Shown here one piece after another: positions 17,275 through 26,225 of a DNA stretch of 36,567 bases. Origin of the DNA: SAR202 cluster bacterium. Lineage in GTDB: Bacteria > Chloroflexota > Dehalococcoidia > Lucifugimonadales > UBA2985. The notes under the pieces were generated by a model that was not told where the DNA came from, did no database searches, and saw nothing but the letters and a program-made list of their open reading frames with translations. The number at the start of each line of letters is the position of its first letter. The stretch's first letter is position 1. The stretch spans positions 75,578 through 112,144 of the forward strand of contig VFHP01000023.1 in NCBI GenBank assembly GCA_009391535.1, in the 5' to 3' direction. The translations under genes were made by a program, and so were the position numbers.

Positions 17275-19053
17275 ATGGTAATTGTGGATCAGGTTTTATA
17301 CAGAAAATGGCGCCCACAAACACTTGATGATGTTATAGGGCAGGAACATATAACAAGAATTTTGCATCAAGCTGTTTTGCAGGGCAAAATAGCGAATGCT
17401 TATCTGTTTTGTGGTCCTCGAGGAACAGGAAAAACCAGTACTGCTAGGATTCTAGCCAAAGCTATTACTTGTGAGCAGTCTGTAGGTGGCGAACCATGCA
17501 ATAGTTGTAGAATTTGCATCAATGTTAATGACGGTAAGTCTCTAGACCTGTTTGAGATAGATGCAGCTAGTAACAGAGGCATAGACGACATCAGGGAATT
17601 ACGAGAGAGAGTTAATTTTGCTCCTGCAGAGTCCTCTCATAAAGTTTACATTATAGATGAAGCTCAACAATTAACAGATGCTGCTAACAATGCCTTCCTA
17701 AAAACATTGGAGGAACCACCTCCTCATGTTGTATTCATACTGGCAACTACAGAGCCTCAAAAAATTCTGGGTACTGTTGCATCTAGGTGTCAAAGGTTCG
17801 ATTTCCACAGGATTTCTCAAGAACATATACTGAAACGATTAACTGATATCAGCAATAAGGAGCAGATAAATATTGAATCATCGGCGCTAGTTTCTATTGC
17901 CAGGAATTCTTCGGGGAGTCTGCGTGATGCGGTTAATCTCTTGGAACAACTAAGTGTATCTAGTGACTCTAACATAAGGGTAGAAGATATTAGAAATATA
18001 TTTGCAATCGGTGATGATTCTGTAGCACTAGAATTTGTAGAGTGTTCTTTATCTGGGCAGGTCAGAGAGGCTCTTTTGACTATAAATGACATATCTGAAA
18101 AAGGTTTAGACATCAGTCGATTCCAAAGGCAAGTTGTAGACCATTTAAGGAACCTACTTCTGGTAAAATCCGGCGTTGACAATATAGTAGATCAGGCGCC
18201 TGAGATTATTACTAAGATAAAGGGGATAGCCGAACCGGTGCCTTTGGAGCATATTTTGAGAACGTTAAAAATATTTGAGACGGCCACTCAAAATATCTAT
18301 GGACCCAACACGCTATTCATGGAGACGGCTTTGGTGGAAAGTTGTATAGATGTCGGTGAAAAAATTTTATATGCAGATGAAGTTTCAACACAGAATGAAA
18401 TAACCGCGATGGAATCGTTGATTCCTGACTTGCTTCATGAAGCTCCAATAGAGGAGAGTAATCAAGAAATAGACAATATTAAAGCAAGACCTATAATCAA
18501 AGAACCTACTGAATATGTTGATGATTATTATGCAATAAATGCTAACGACGTAAGTAAGGCAAGCGAATATGGGCCAGAGCCGTTAAAGGATTCCTCTAGA
18601 GAGAATGAAAACCAGATAGATTCGACTAAAGAAATTGGTGATTCTATGCAAGATATTCAAGAACCAGTATTAAAAGTTTCGAATGGCGGAGCCAATGAAC
18701 TAACGGAATCGCATTGGATGTCAATAAGATCGGCTACTAGACACTTAAAATTTAAATATAATATAGGATCTCTTTTGCTGGGCACTGAAAATAGATATAT
18801 TGAAGATGGAACACTGTTCTTAGTTTTCAAGACTCGTTCCAATTTGGAACGACTTCAGGGGGAAATAGATAATCCTGATGTGAGAAGATCACTGATAGAT
18901 ATAATAGAGAAGGCAACTGGAGTAAGGTATGATTTGAGTCTAATTATGATGGAGCAAAAGGAAGGTTATTCTAATGGTCCTTCTGGGCATCTGGTTCAGA
19001 CAGCAAGGTCTTTAGGTGCTATTATTGAAGGCGAATCAGAAGAGGAGAAGTAA
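17275..19053 (+). CDS. dnaX: DNA polymerase III subunit gamma/tau
   Basis: DnaX is the AAA+ core of the clamp loader that places the beta clamp on DNA. The 592-residue protein begins QVLYRKWRPQTLDDVIGQEH, with Walker A GPRGTGKT at 47-54, zinc-binding Cys66, Cys75, Cys78 and Cys81, Walker B region IIDEAQ at 126-131, and the SRC sensor/arginine-finger motif at 170-172. A less conserved, acidic tau-like C-terminus follows after about residue 370. The ATG at 17275 follows the ybeY stop by two bases; a GTG at 17284 is also plausible. The gene heads a dnaX-ebfC-recR-recO group, a common bacterial arrangement. I did not see a clear A-rich slippery site for programmed frameshifting. Confidence 0.95.
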   Translation: MVIVDQVLYRKWRPQTLDDVIGQEHITRILHQAVLQGKIANAYLFCGPRGTGKTSTARILAKAITCEQSVGGEPCNSCRICINVNDGKSLDLFEIDAASNRGIDDIRELRERVNFAPAESSHKVYIIDEAQQLTDAANNAFLKTLEEPPPHVVFILATTEPQKILGTVASRCQRFDFHRISQEHILKRLTDISNKEQINIESSALVSIARNSSGSLRDAVNLLEQLSVSSDSNIRVEDIRNIFAIGDDSVALEFVECSLSGQVREALLTINDISEKGLDISRFQRQVVDHLRNLLLVKSGVDNIVDQAPEIITKIKGIAEPVPLEHILRTLKIFETATQNIYGPNTLFMETALVESCIDVGEKILYADEVSTQNEITAMESLIPDLLHEAPIEESNQEIDNIKARPIIKEPTEYVDDYYAINANDVSKASEYGPEPLKDSSRENENQIDSTKEIGDSMQDIQEPVLKVSNGGANELTESHWMSIRSATRHLKFKYNIGSLLLGTENRYIEDGTLFLVFKTRSNLERLQGEIDNPDVRRSLIDIIEKATGVRYDLSLIMMEQKEGYSNGPSGHLVQTARSLGAIIEGESEEEK

Positions 19054-19055
19054 GC

Positions 19056-19355
19056 ATGAATAAGAATATGTTGCGACAAGCCCAACAGCTTCAAGCTAAA
19101 TTAGCCAAAGCCCAAGAAGAATTGGACAATGCTGTAGTAGAAGCGACGTCTGGTGGCGGGGTCGTAAAAGTTGTTATCACTGGGAAACTCAAGATTCAGT
19201 CTGTAGAGATTTCTCCGGATGTGGCAGATGATATTGAAATGCTGCAGGATTTGGTTATGGCGGCAACAAATGAGGCTATCGATAAAGCCCAAGATTTAGC
19301 CCAAAAGAGCTTTAGTTCTATAACGGGTGGAATGAATATACCAGGGCTTACCTAG
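19056..19355 (+). CDS. ebfC: YbaB/EbfC family nucleoid-associated protein
   Basis: This 99-residue protein has an N-terminal coiled helix (MLRQAQQLQAKLAKAQEELDN), a beta-rich centre with the conserved GGGVVKVVITGKLKIQSVEI, and a C-terminal helix with DLVMAATNEAIDKAQ. It binds DNA as a dimer, and its position between dnaX and recR is conserved across many bacteria. It starts two bases after the dnaX stop. Confidence 0.95.
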   Translation: MNKNMLRQAQQLQAKLAKAQEELDNAVVEATSGGGVVKVVITGKLKIQSVEISPDVADDIEMLQDLVMAATNEAIDKAQDLAQKSFSSITGGMNIPGLT

Positions 19356-19377
19356 CAAAGAGAGGCTGAATTAGGCG

Positions 19378-19992
19378 ATGAATTATGAGTTTCTTCCTTC
19401 CGTTGCTGCTCCTCTGTCCAGATTAATACAGGAATTTAATAGGCTGCCTGGAATAGGCCCTAAAAGTGCACAGCGATTAGCGTACTACTTGATCAGGATG
19501 CCTGAGGAGGAGGCGAAATCCCTCGCTGAGTCTATATTGGCAATTAAAGACCGAGTTATATTCTGTGACGTCTGTCAAAATATAACCGAAAATAGTCCGT
19601 GTTATCTTTGCTCACACGACAGCAGAGATAAATCTAGAATCTGTGTGGTCGAGGAACCATTGGATGTCTTATCGTTGGAACGCACACAGGTCTATAAAGG
19701 TACATATCATGTGATACATGGGGTTATTTCTCCTGCGAGTGGTATAGGTCCTGAAGACTTGAAGATCAGGGAACTGCTCAATAGGCTTAAAGATGGCTTA
19801 GTAGAGGAGATAATTCTTGCGACTAATCCCAGTTTAGAGGGTGAAAGTACGGCGATGTACATTCACAAGTTACTTTCACCAATTGTCAATAAAGTCACCA
19901 GACTGGCGAGAGGGTTGCCAGTTGGGGGAGATCTAGAGTATGCCGATGAGTTGACTTTGAGTAGAGCGTTAGATGACAGGAAAGAGATTTAG
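19378..19992 (+). CDS. recR: Recombination mediator protein RecR
   Basis: RecR works with RecO (and RecF) to load RecA on SSB-coated single-stranded DNA. The 204-residue protein has an N-terminal HhH (RLPGIGPKSAQRLAYYL), a Cys4 zinc finger (CDVCQN...CYLC) near residues 65-85, and a TOPRIM domain from ICVVEEPLDVLSLE onward with ILATNPSLEGESTAMYI. Length and motifs are complete. recO follows after 14 bases. Confidence 0.97.
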   Translation: MNYEFLPSVAAPLSRLIQEFNRLPGIGPKSAQRLAYYLIRMPEEEAKSLAESILAIKDRVIFCDVCQNITENSPCYLCSHDSRDKSRICVVEEPLDVLSLERTQVYKGTYHVIHGVISPASGIGPEDLKIRELLNRLKDGLVEEIILATNPSLEGESTAMYIHKLLSPIVNKVTRLARGLPVGGDLEYADELTLSRALDDRKEI

Positions 19993-20006
19993 TACCAATA
20001 TATAGT

Positions 20007-20789
20007 ATGAGTAACACCGAAAAAATTTATAAAACTCAGGGTATAATCCTGAGGCATTATCCTCTAGGAGAGACTGATTATATACTTAGCTTATTTACTC
20101 CAAACAGAGGAAAAGTCAGAGCTATAGTTAAAGGTGCCAGAAAATTGAAGAGTAGAATTGGGGGTCATGTGGAACCAGTAATGTTGACCTCATTTCTTTT
20201 GACAAAAGGTCATAATTTAGATTTGATTAATCAAGCCGAATGTGTAGATTCGTTTAGAATAATACGTGAGGATTTAACTAAGCTTTCTAAAGCGCTATAC
20301 ATATTGGATTTAGTAGATGCGATTACTAATGAAAGTCAGTCAAATAATGATGTATATTTGTTGTTGCTAGATACTCTGAAAAATTTAACGAACGACAAAA
20401 ATGATAATCTCATACCGTATTTTCAGATCAAATTGCTAGGTTCATCCGGCTTTATGCCTGAACTCTATCAATGTGTTAATTGTGGAAAAGAGATAGTTAT
20501 GAATGCGCACAGATTCTGTCCTGATAGAGGAGGTGTTATATGTGATTCTTGTAATCCTTTTAACGTCAGAATCCTTTCATTATCACTGACTTCATTGAAG
20601 GTATTACGTTTTTTCCAAAGATCTGATTACAGTCATGTTTCCATTTTAAATATAGACGGAGATACTAATAAAGAATTACAAGATTTGTTGTATGCTCTTC
20701 TATTTAGTGCTATTGGCAAAGAACTTAAATCATACAGGTTTATTAATGATGTGGCAGAAGAAACCGTTGATAGCTTAAAGGGTGTATAG
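20007..20789 (+). CDS. recO: DNA repair protein RecO
   Basis: RecO anneals single strands and forms RecOR to help RecA displace SSB. The 260-residue protein has an N-terminal OB fold (KTQGIILRHYPLGETDYILSLFTPNRGKVRAIVKGARK) and a helical C-terminal domain with a zinc site (CVNCGKE at about 151-157 and CDSC further on). It lies directly behind recR, so both partners are co-expressed. The oadG-like gene follows after 11 bases. Confidence 0.95.
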   Translation: MSNTEKIYKTQGIILRHYPLGETDYILSLFTPNRGKVRAIVKGARKLKSRIGGHVEPVMLTSFLLTKGHNLDLINQAECVDSFRIIREDLTKLSKALYILDLVDAITNESQSNNDVYLLLLDTLKNLTNDKNDNLIPYFQIKLLGSSGFMPELYQCVNCGKEIVMNAHRFCPDRGGVICDSCNPFNVRILSLSLTSLKVLRFFQRSDYSHVSILNIDGDTNKELQDLLYALLFSAIGKELKSYRFINDVAEETVDSLKGV

Positions 20790-20800
20790 ATGGAAAGATT

Positions 20801-21238
20801 ATGACTGACAATATAAACGAGGGAATATACATAGCTGGGGTAGGCATGGGACTAGTATTCTTGACACTAGTCGTTTTCATGATCATACTTCTGGTTCTGA
20901 ATAAAATATTCCCAGGAGAAGAGATTGTTGACGAAGTTGACTCCAAATCTGCAGATGTTATGGAATCGGCGGAAACATTTAATCGCATTGATATGAATTA
21001 CAGCGTTCCCGCAGATAAAGGATTGGGATCGAGAATAGCTGCTATCGCGGTCGGAATGTATTTGACTATGGAAGAGGATAAAGTAGTTAGGATAGCGAAT
21101 GCCTCTAATGACGGAGAATCCAGGGCTTGGAACAAAGAAAGTCAAAATTCGTTTTGGAATAGTCAAGGTTCCCGACCAAGTGCATATGGTTCCAGATCAT
21201 ACAAACCTTATGATCCTAAGGGCATAGGAGGTTCTTAA
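20801..21238 (+). CDS. OadG-like gamma subunit of a sodium-pumping decarboxylase
   Basis: This 145-residue protein has one N-terminal membrane helix (about 10-37, GMGLVFLTLVVFMIILLVLNKIF), the typical OadG pattern, followed by a hydrophilic tail ending in a Gly/Ser/Tyr-rich stretch. In oxaloacetate and methylmalonyl-CoA decarboxylases the gamma subunit holds the alpha subunit to the membrane beta subunit. The family is weakly conserved, so the assignment rests on topology plus the adjacent, clear beta subunit two bases downstream. Confidence 0.75.
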   Translation: MTDNINEGIYIAGVGMGLVFLTLVVFMIILLVLNKIFPGEEIVDEVDSKSADVMESAETFNRIDMNYSVPADKGLGSRIAAIAVGMYLTMEEDKVVRIANASNDGESRAWNKESQNSFWNSQGSRPSAYGSRSYKPYDPKGIGGS

Positions 21239-21240
21239 CT

Positions 21241-22347
21241 ATGCCGGAGGACATTTTTGTAGCATTCTCCGAAGTCACTATCAGTGGTCTGGCTATGATA
21301 GGCATATCTTTGGTCATGATGTATCTTGGTGTTGCTCGAAAATATGAGCCTTTGCTTCTGGTTCCTATTTCGATAGGTTGTTTGTTGGCTAACTTACCTG
21401 GTACAAAAATTGCCGACGATGAAGGATTCCTAGGTATATTAAGAACTGCAGGACTTGATAATGAATTATTCCCTTTGCTTATGTTTCTGGGGGTTGGGGC
21501 ATTAACCGATTTCACGCCTCTTGTTCAAAGACCTGTTACAGTTTTATTGGGTGCTGCCTCACAATTTGGAATATTCGCTGCTTTAATACTAGCCTTGTTG
21601 TTAGGTTGGAGCGTTGAAAATGCAGGGGCTATAGGTATCATTGGATCTGCTGATGGCCCGACTACAATTTATGTGGCTAGTAAATTGGCAGGTGAAGGTT
21701 TGCTAGCTCCTATAGCTGTGGCGGCTTATTCCTATATGGCTATGGTTCCAATAATACAACCTCCAATAATGAAACTTTTGACTACCAAAAAAGAAAGGAT
21801 GGTCAAGATGTCTTACCCATCCAAATCAGCTTCCTACAAAGCCAGAGTTTCATTTCCAATTATTGTCATTATACTGACTTCACTTATTGCCCCTGAGGCA
21901 ACTCCATTAGTCGGTATGTTAATGTTCGGAAACTTACTTAGAGAGGTTGGAGTTGTGGATCGGTTGGCCAAATCTACTCAGAATGAATTGATAAATGTAA
22001 CAACTATATTTTTGGGTTTGACAGTTGGTTCAACGATGAGTGCCGATAGTTTTTTGGAAACCAGAACTTTGGGCATTTTTGTGCTAGGTTTGGGAGCGTT
22101 TGCTATTGCTACCACTTCTGGACTGATGTTCGGGAAGCTCATGTATTATGCTTCCAAGGGAACAATAAATCCTTTGATAGGAGCTGCAGGAGTTTCGGCC
22201 GTTCCTATGGCCGCAAGAGTGGCTCATAGAGTTGCTCAAGACGAAGACCCAGATAACTTCTTGATAATGCACGCTATGGGTCCTAATGTCGCAGGTGTTC
22301 TAGGATCTGCAATAGCTGGAGGTGTGATATTGGGAGTTTTAATGTAG
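21241..22347 (+). CDS. oadB: Sodium ion-translocating decarboxylase beta subunit
   Basis: This 368-residue polytopic membrane protein couples decarboxylation of a carboxybiotin to sodium export. Highly conserved stretches are GSADGPTTIYVASKLA (around residues 138-153), with the sodium-binding Asp, then LMFGNLLREVGVVDRL, FLGLTVGSTMSA, and the C-terminal NPLIGAAGVSAVPMAARVAH with HAMGPNVAGVLGSA. It overlaps nothing and starts two bases after the gamma subunit. The alpha (carboxyltransferase) and biotin carrier genes are not in the window, so the substrate (oxaloacetate, methylmalonyl-CoA or glutaconyl-CoA) is unknown. Confidence 0.93.
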   Translation: MPEDIFVAFSEVTISGLAMIGISLVMMYLGVARKYEPLLLVPISIGCLLANLPGTKIADDEGFLGILRTAGLDNELFPLLMFLGVGALTDFTPLVQRPVTVLLGAASQFGIFAALILALLLGWSVENAGAIGIIGSADGPTTIYVASKLAGEGLLAPIAVAAYSYMAMVPIIQPPIMKLLTTKKERMVKMSYPSKSASYKARVSFPIIVIILTSLIAPEATPLVGMLMFGNLLREVGVVDRLAKSTQNELINVTTIFLGLTVGSTMSADSFLETRTLGIFVLGLGAFAIATTSGLMFGKLMYYASKGTINPLIGAAGVSAVPMAARVAHRVAQDEDPDNFLIMHAMGPNVAGVLGSAIAGGVILGVLM

Positions 22348-22425
22348 AAACCCTATATTGCCAATGAATGTTCATCAAATTCCTGATGAATTTACCAAAC
22401 TCGTTTAATATGTTGATTTTTAGTT

Positions 22426-23307
22426 ATGAGATTCTCTGAAATATATACAGGAAGTTCTCCTTCTATATCTTTTGAACTGTTCCCTCCAAATACGGACAAG
22501 GGCATCAAAGAGTTAGAAGAACGTTTGCCGAAACTTATATCGTTGAACCCTTCTATCATAACAGTAACCTATGGGGCTATGGGTAGCACCAGAGAGAAAA
22601 CTCTGGAAATTGCTTCTATGATCAGGAATCGGTATGGAGTTGATACCGCCCATCACCTTACTTGTGTTGGTTCCAGTAATGTCGAAATAGAAAAAATACT
22701 AAATGATATACATGACAATGGTATAGAGAATATAGTTGCATTGAGAGGAGACCCTCCTAAGGGACAAGCATCTTTTGTTAAACCTGAAAATGGATATGGT
22801 CATGCCAGTGAAATGGTATCACATATAGTCAATCACGGTGGTTTTGACATAGCTGTAGCAGGTTATCCCGAGAAACACATAGAAGCTATAGATTTGCAGA
22901 GTGATTTGGTGAACTTGAAAAACAAAGTTCTTAACGGCGCGAACTTAATAATAACTCAACTTTATTATGATAATGAAGACTTCTATAGATTTGTTTCATT
23001 ATGCAGATCTTTAGACATAAATGTACCAATAGTCCCAGGATTGATGCCCATATTGAACATCGATCAAATAAAAAGGATTACGAGTATGTGCGGAGCTAGT
23101 ATACCTGTGCAATTACTGAAGAAACTGGAAGATGCCTCTAGTGATGAGTCTAAGGTTTACGAGATAGGGATAGAGCATACTGCTAGCCAGGCAATTGATT
23201 TGTTACAACATGGAGTTCCTGGGATACACTTCTATGTGCTAAACAGATATTTTCATATTGCAGAGATAATGGATAGGATAAAACCCACTTTGGCCATGAA
23301 AAAATGA
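22426..23307 (+). CDS. metF: Methylenetetrahydrofolate reductase
   Basis: MetF reduces 5,10-methylene-THF to 5-methyl-THF for methionine synthesis, or runs in the acetyl-CoA pathway direction. The 293-residue FAD-binding TIM-barrel protein shows SFELFPPNTDKG with the catalytic Glu, VTYGAMGSTREKT, HLTCVGSS, NIVALRGDPP and VPGLMPILN, in the usual order and length. It ends the plus-strand run that starts at ybeY. metH is not in the window. Confidence 0.95.
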   Translation: MRFSEIYTGSSPSISFELFPPNTDKGIKELEERLPKLISLNPSIITVTYGAMGSTREKTLEIASMIRNRYGVDTAHHLTCVGSSNVEIEKILNDIHDNGIENIVALRGDPPKGQASFVKPENGYGHASEMVSHIVNHGGFDIAVAGYPEKHIEAIDLQSDLVNLKNKVLNGANLIITQLYYDNEDFYRFVSLCRSLDINVPIVPGLMPILNIDQIKRITSMCGASIPVQLLKKLEDASSDESKVYEIGIEHTASQAIDLLQHGVPGIHFYVLNRYFHIAEIMDRIKPTLAMKK

Positions 23308-23335
23308 GGGACCGGTAAGAATGTCCTGTATAAAT

Positions 23336-23890
23336 TCAATCAAACTTTGATAGTTCGATTATTTCTACTTCTCTGCCATTATTCAAATCTAATGTGGCTA
23401 CTGTTCCTAACATAACCTTGTTATTGGGCCAGGTCGGGCTTCCAGGATTCACGAATAGTATTCCTTCGTGTTCTTCTACCATAGTTTCGTGAGACATCCC
23501 AAAATGTACAATATCGACTTTTCCTCCAAAGAGTGTTTCCATGCAGTCTGATATAGAAAGGTCTTTAGGAAAGGCTTTTTCTATAGTTCCTGCAAGTACC
23601 TCCATAGCAGATGCCCCTGGTATAGAAAGTTCGTGCACCATTCCTATTTTGTGACCCTGAACGCTAACAACTCTTTTGCCCTGAACAACTCTGTCGTCGT
23701 TTTCGAACTGAGCATACATAGAGCCCTCGATAGCAGTGACTGGGGCTATCTCTTCCAGCATGTCGAGGCATCTGGGTATTATAATGTCCCCTGCGTGTAG
23801 GATCATATCTACTCCATCGAATGCCTTTTTGATATTAGGAGAGAGTTCTGCGGAGGGAACCTGGGTATCTGCTATAAGGCCTATTTTCAT
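23336..23890 (-). CDS. YfcE/MJ0936-type metallophosphoesterase with altered active site
   Basis: This 184-residue protein has the calcineurin-like phosphoesterase fold of the small YfcE family: MKIGLIADTQ at the start, HAGDI at 32-36, GHKIGMVHE at 79-87, HFGMSHE near 129-135 and FVNPGS at 146-151. Several metal ligands differ from consensus. The usual DxH is Asp8-x-Gln10, the GN motif is Gly56-Ser57, and GHTH reads GMSH (131-134). Asp8, Asp35, His86 and His134 remain. It may be a variant hydrolase with different metal use, or a non-catalytic relative. Confidence 0.8.
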   Translation of the reverse strand: MKIGLIADTQVPSAELSPNIKKAFDGVDMILHAGDIIIPRCLDMLEEIAPVTAIEGSMYAQFENDDRVVQGKRVVSVQGHKIGMVHELSIPGASAMEVLAGTIEKAFPKDLSISDCMETLFGGKVDIVHFGMSHETMVEEHEGILFVNPGSPTWPNNKVMLGTVATLDLNNGREVEIIELSKFD

Positions 23891-24009
23891 TTATGTAATC
23901 CTTTCGAAGGAACTAATATCAGGTTTAATCCAGTTGCTTGCTGTTTAATAATGTGAATTTTATTATCAGTATGAGTCGTAGTCAACATCATTCCTTATTC
24001 ACTTGGTTA

Positions 24010-24038
24010 TTGAACTCTAAGATGTACACTGATAGAAT
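24010..24038 (+). promoter_or_regulatory. Sigma-70-like promoter of tRNA-Ala
   Basis: TTGAAC (24010-24015) and TAGAAT (24033-24038) are 17 bases apart and lie 22 bases before the tRNA 5' end, the expected arrangement for a short processed leader. Confidence 0.6.
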
Positions 24039-24060
24039 CCCACTGTTTATGGCTCGTAAC

Positions 24061-24133
24061 GGGGATATAGCTCAATAGGGAGAGCGCGGCGTTCGCAATG
24101 CCGAGGTTGGGGGTTCGATTCCCCCTATCTCCA
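24061..24133 (+). tRNA. tRNA-Ala (anticodon CGC)
   Basis: The sequence folds into a full cloverleaf. The 7-bp acceptor pairs GGGGATA with TATCTCC (one G-U), followed by a 4-bp D stem GCTC/GAGC, a 5-bp anticodon stem CGGCG/TGCCG and a loop TTCGCAA giving anticodon CGC. The T arm is GGGGG-TTCGATT-CCCCC and the discriminator is A. CCA is not encoded. Confidence 0.95.
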
Positions 24134-24149
24134 TAATGCCGGCAAGTGA

Positions 24150-26018
24150 TTAAAAAGCCCTTTCATTATTCGGTCTATATTTATTAGATGGAATAAAATC
24201 GGTTTTTGCTGTACTACGGGGTTCGTTGACCCAGATTTCTCTACCTGGGTGCATACCTGCTCCATATTTTGCAGATACAGCTGATCGGCGCATCCTGTTA
24301 AGCAATCGAGTATTCGCCACTCCTACAGATGGATGCATCCCATGGTTTGCGTTAACGATTTTATCCCAGTTTTCCTTGCGGTTTTTGAAAGTTGACGGGT
24401 TATATAATTCAGTACAATTAATTTCGTTAGTGTTTAGGTCCACAGTGATTTCATCGCCGTCTTCTATCAAGGCTATTGGGCCTCCTAGAGCCGCCTCTGG
24501 TCCTACATGACCAATTACTAATCCCACTGATCCCCCAGAAAACCTAGCATCTGTCATGAGTCCAACTACGATACCTTGTTGTCTACAAAGAGTTGTAATT
24601 CTAGATGTTGCATCTAACATTTCTGGCATACCTGGGGCGCCGCTGGGTCCTTCGTAACGAACGATAACCATATCATGATTTTTGAATATGTGAGGTTCAT
24701 TTAATAAAGAATCTAGTAGTGCCTGCTCACCGTCAAAAACTCGTGCTTTGCCAATGAAAACATTGTTCTCTAAACCACCTTCTACTCCAGCCAATTTTAA
24801 TACTGCACTATGTTCTGGAGAGAGGTTGCCGCCTAAAACTCTCAACCCACCAGTTTCTTTGTAAGGGGCTTTAACACTGTATATTACTTTCCCATCTGGG
24901 TCAGGAGGATCTAATCTGTTTACCTGTTCAGAAAGGGTGTCTCCTGTACATGTAAGGGTAGAACCATTCAGTAGTCCAGCAGTTATTAATTCCTTAACTA
25001 TGACTTGGACGCCTCCATGCTCGTCAATATCTACCATGGAATAAGTTCCGAAAGGTCTAGCGTCTACCAAAACTGGTACAACGAATTGGGACAGATAATT
25101 GAATTCTTCAGGTGACATAATATCGCTAGCGAAGTTGGCATATCCGGCTGCTCTTGCTATTTCGGGAGCATGTAGTAAAACATTAGTTGAACCACCAATA
25201 GCCATTGCCACAATCACTGCGTTTCTTATGGAATCTCTGTTAACTATGTCTCGAGGCGTAACTTGCGTGTCTATCAGATTAGATAGGTAGCCAACTAGTT
25301 CGTTTGGGAACTGTTGAACTCTTTTAGGGTCATCTGATGGTGGGGAAACCATATGCAATGGTTCCATTCCCAATACTCCTAAGAAGGTCTGCATTGTATT
25401 GTATGTGAACATTCCCCCACAACTACCGAATCCCGGGCATGCTTCGCAGGCTATTCTCCTCTTCATTTCTTCATCGTGATCCCCTGCAACTTGGAATCCA
25501 GATATTATATCTATTCTTTCTCCAGTGACTGAGTCTACGCCTGGACGTATTGTCCCATCTGACATCATTATTGCGGGTCTGTTATGTTCTAGTATTCCTG
25601 CTAACGTTCCGACGGGTGGTTTGTCACATGCTACCACTGCTATGGTTCCTTCTAGTCCACTGGCACTTAAGTGTTCACATACCGAATCATGTGTAACCTC
25701 GCGTCCAATTAACGAATAACGCATTTCTTTAGTACCGTTTCTCATACCATCTGAGGTTGCTATAGTATATTCCGGTTGGATTAATCTCATGTGAAGTTGG
25801 TCTTTGCTTTGGCCAATGTGTAAACGGAGAGATTGTTGGATTGCTTCAACTTTTTGTTGAACACCCAAATAACATTGGGAGTCCCCCTTATTTCCTATAA
25901 CTCCTACAGAGGGCTCGTGGATCAGATCCATATCTGTTCCGAGTTCCCTTGCAATGCCAAATGTTTGAGCATTTCTCCCGGGATTGTTATCTATAAGAAC
26001 TGTTTTAGATTTTCTCAA
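24150..26018 (-). CDS. IlvD/Edd family dehydratase (dihydroxy-acid or sugar-acid dehydratase)
   Basis: The 622-residue protein belongs to the iron-sulfur IlvD/Edd family, which dehydrates dihydroxy acids (valine/isoleucine synthesis) or aldonic acids. Cluster cysteines are probably Cys49 (GDSQCYLG), Cys131 (ACDKPPVG) and Cys200 (CPGFGSCGGM); GGSTNVLLH and TDARFSGGS are further landmarks. The first two motifs depart from the classic IlvD forms (NPCN and CDKxxPGMLM), so a sugar-acid dehydratase or uncharacterised branch is as likely as IlvD. No other ilv genes are near. The start is a TTG at 26018, eight bases after GGAG; no ATG or GTG is in frame upstream before a stop at 26049-26051. Confidence 0.85.
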   Translation of the reverse strand: MRKSKTVLIDNNPGRNAQTFGIARELGTDMDLIHEPSVGVIGNKGDSQCYLGVQQKVEAIQQSLRLHIGQSKDQLHMRLIQPEYTIATSDGMRNGTKEMRYSLIGREVTHDSVCEHLSASGLEGTIAVVACDKPPVGTLAGILEHNRPAIMMSDGTIRPGVDSVTGERIDIISGFQVAGDHDEEMKRRIACEACPGFGSCGGMFTYNTMQTFLGVLGMEPLHMVSPPSDDPKRVQQFPNELVGYLSNLIDTQVTPRDIVNRDSIRNAVIVAMAIGGSTNVLLHAPEIARAAGYANFASDIMSPEEFNYLSQFVVPVLVDARPFGTYSMVDIDEHGGVQVIVKELITAGLLNGSTLTCTGDTLSEQVNRLDPPDPDGKVIYSVKAPYKETGGLRVLGGNLSPEHSAVLKLAGVEGGLENNVFIGKARVFDGEQALLDSLLNEPHIFKNHDMVIVRYEGPSGAPGMPEMLDATSRITTLCRQQGIVVGLMTDARFSGGSVGLVIGHVGPEAALGGPIALIEDGDEITVDLNTNEINCTELYNPSTFKNRKENWDKIVNANHGMHPSVGVANTRLLNRMRRSAVSAKYGAGMHPGREIWVNEPRSTAKTDFIPSNKYRPNNERAF

Positions 26019-26161
26019 ATCAAGCGCTCCATTAACTATGATGACTAATCATAGCATAGAACAGAGTTTGATCTAAATAAGCCGGAGGTCCACGTAGTTC
26101 TTGTTTCTGGTTGGTAATTTGTCTAAATCAATTCGGCTAGTTCGGTTTCATTAATCTCGTA

Positions 26162-26190
26162 TTGACTACTATCCATCATAGATATACTAT
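26162..26190 (+). promoter_or_regulatory. Candidate sigma-70-like promoter of tatA
   Basis: TTGACT (26162-26167) and TACTAT (26185-26190) are 17 bases apart; an overlapping TATACT (26183-26188) gives a spacing of 15. The tatA ATG is 36 bases downstream. The rest of the 207-base gap back to the IlvD-like gene shows nothing else I can name. Confidence 0.45.
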
Positions 26191-26225
26191 GTCGCTGCAC
26201 AAGATAATCTTGTTAGGAGAAGTTA

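Noticed and set aside
17817..18182. 121-codon minus-strand frame inside dnaX
   Set aside because: Antisense shadow of conserved dnaX sequence without a ribosome binding site.
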